In this document: positions 37,799 to 38,785 of the stretch, in pieces | Layout: each line of letters starts with the position of its first letter | Numbering within the stretch: the first letter of the stretch is position 1 | From: Pseudoflavonifractor sp. 60 | Lineage (GTDB): Bacteria > Bacillota > Clostridia > Oscillospirales > Oscillospiraceae | DNA: 38,785 nucleotides | Direction: 5' to 3' | NCBI RefSeq assembly: GCF_009911645.1 | Contig: NZ_QWKI01000135.1 | Span: 1-38,785, forward strand | Position numbers and translations under genes: made by a program | Notes under the pieces: generated by a model | Databases searched by the model: none | What the model saw: the letters and a program-made list of their open reading frames with translations, nothing else | Told to the model about the DNA's origin: nothing

Positions 37799-38584
37799 AT
37801 GCTGACCATCGGCGAGTTTTCCCGTCTGAGCCGCGTCACTCCCCGGATGCTGCGCCACTACGACGCCCTGGGTCTGCTCCGCCCGGAGATGGTGGGGGAT
37901 AATGGCTACCGCTACTATCGCCAGGAGCAGCTTTCTGACCTGCTGCGCATTCAATGGCTCAACAGCTGCGGCTTTCCGCTGAAGGAGCTGGGGCCGCTGC
38001 TGTCCCTGGACAGGGAAGCGCTGCTCCCCCATCTGCGCCGCCGGCGGGACGAGCTGCTTCAGGAGTTGGAGCGGCAGCAGGAAGTGCTTCGCCGCATGGA
38101 GGCGGACATCCTACGTATGGAGGGAACAAATATGGAAACACCTTATCACGTTGTCCTGATCGAAGACCCGGAGCAGAAGGTCTTCTCCATTCGGGAGACC
38201 ATCGGCGTGAACCAGTACCACGACTTCTTTGAGCGGCTGTACCAGGAGGCAGAGAAGCGGGGGCTGAAACAGGCGGGGCCCATCCAGATGCTCTACCACG
38301 ACGAGGAGTTCAGCCACGAGCACTCCGACGTGGAGGCCCAGATGGTGGTGGCCCAGGACGGCCCCGACGTTAAAATCAAGCCCGCCTATACCTGCGCAGC
38401 GGTGCAGCACAGGGGGCCCTATGAGAATCTGCACCTGGCCTATAACGCCCTGTGCGGCTGGCTGGCGGAGCACACCGAGTACCGGATTTGCGGCCCCGCC
38501 ATGGACCGCTACTTCGGCGACCCTGACAGTACGCCCCCCGACCAGCTGGAGACCGGGGTCCTGTTCCCCGTCCGGCGGGTATAA
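37799..38584 (+). CDS. MerR-family regulator with GyrI-like effector domain
   Basis: 261-residue regulator. Residues 1-70 form the MerR winged-helix domain (MLTIGEFSRLSRVTPRMLRH, YDALGLLRPEMVGDNGYRYY). A coiled-coil dimer helix follows at about 75-107 (LRRRRDELLQELERQQEVLRRM). Residues ~112-258 form a GyrI/AraC_E_bind-like ligand domain (VFSIRETIGVNQYHDFFERL, AAVQHRGPYENLHLAYNAL, and ETGVLFPV at the end). The layout is that of BmrR-type multidrug-sensing activators. The ATG at 37799 has an ACAAGGAGGA ribosome site. The promoter upstream has the typical 19-bp spacer. No efflux gene is seen on the visible side, so its target may be only itself or may lie outside the window. Confidence 0.93.
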   Translation: MLTIGEFSRLSRVTPRMLRHYDALGLLRPEMVGDNGYRYYRQEQLSDLLRIQWLNSCGFPLKELGPLLSLDREALLPHLRRRRDELLQELERQQEVLRRMEADILRMEGTNMETPYHVVLIEDPEQKVFSIRETIGVNQYHDFFERLYQEAEKRGLKQAGPIQMLYHDEEFSHEHSDVEAQMVVAQDGPDVKIKPAYTCAAVQHRGPYENLHLAYNALCGWLAEHTEYRICGPAMDRYFGDPDSTPPDQLETGVLFPVRRV

Positions 38585-38589
38585 GCAAA

Positions 38590-38612
38590 GGGACAGCCTC
38601 CGTGGCTGTCCC
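38590..38612. terminator. Terminator hairpin after the MerR gene
   Basis: Perfect 9-bp stem GGGACAGCC (38590-38598) with GGCTGTCCC (38604-38612), 5-base loop. The + strand tail TCCTGTT is weak; the - strand tail TTTGCTT is slightly better, which would suit a convergent gene entering from the right. Confidence 0.65.
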
Positions 38613-38617
38613 TCCTG

Positions 38618-38785
38618 TTATGTCCAGACAGGCGTCAAGGTGCTTTGAAACTTCTGCTTTTCTCCGGGAGCGGTGAGATCATATGGGACTGACAAATCTT
38701 CAATTCGCAAAGTAGAGAAAATTTGTAGCGCGGGCCGGGGTAGTTCCACCTTGTGATGCCGCAGGAGTACACAAGCGGCGAAGCC
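38618..38785 (-). other. Possible 3' end of a gene entering from the right edge
   Basis: On the - strand an uninterrupted frame runs from the window edge to TAA at 38618-38620, giving 55 residues such as RHHKVELPRPALQIF and ending TLTPVWT. It is followed by a hairpin usable as a terminator. No family is recognised, and in GC-rich DNA a 55-codon open frame may arise by chance, so this is only a candidate. Confidence 0.28.

Noticed and set aside
1-38785. CRISPR arrays, insertion sequences or prophage
   Set aside because: No regularly spaced direct repeats, transposase or phage structural genes were recognised on either strand.

Overview
The window is a GC-rich chromosomal segment with C/G-heavy third codon positions. 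It looks like a motile, probably spore-forming Firmicute of class Clostridia. The gene set (Bacillus-type fliY/cheY/fliO order, CheC/CheD/CheV, phosphate butyryltransferase plus butyrate kinase, SpoVAC, many consensus sigma-A promoters) fits the Oscillospiraceae/Ruminococcaceae gut butyrate producers. This placement is an inference from gene content and gene order; no 16S or other marker gene is present.

Region 1 (1-12250) is the distal part of a flagellar/chemotaxis operon, all on the + strand with short gaps or overlaps: fliY (cut by the left edge), cheY, fliO, fliP, fliQ, fliR, flhB, flhA, fliA, two rod/hook-family genes, cheC, cheD, cheV and a degenerate EAL-HDOD gene. It ends at a strong terminator. 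Together these encode the C-ring switch, its signal input, the type III export gate, the late-gene sigma factor and adaptation functions. flhF, flhG, cheA, cheB and cheW, which sit in the matching Bacillus operon, are absent from this run.

Region 2 (12250-17860) holds a PLP aminotransferase, a stand-alone Enzyme I N-terminal domain protein, a compact divergent module (XRE regulator facing a 53-aa protein plus a glycine-zipper protein, with a palindrome between them), the ptb-buk butyrate operon and tRNA-Thr(CGT) with a long leader.

Region 3 (17860-31320) is transport and amino-acid metabolism: a secreted protein of unknown function, trkA-trkH, an HPr-like protein without the histidine loop, serC, an ECF transporter S component, two tandem DUF1963 paralogues, serA, ktrB-ktrA, mntP and a dicarboxylate/amino-acid:cation symporter. 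Two separate K+ uptake systems lie within about 8 kb of each other.

Region 4 (31320-38785) carries a bactofilin, a GlgX-type debranching enzyme, an ECF sigma factor with a membrane-anchored probable anti-sigma factor, a lone spoVAC, a DUF6512-like membrane protein, an Sfp-type phosphopantetheinyl transferase and a MerR regulator with a GyrI-like ligand domain. A possible gene 3' end enters from the right edge.

No CRISPR array, insertion sequence or prophage was recognised. The most interesting items are the divergent small-protein module at 14675-15450 and the two incomplete PTS-like proteins: an Enzyme I that lacks its PEP-binding half and an HPr that lacks its phosphorylatable histidine loop.
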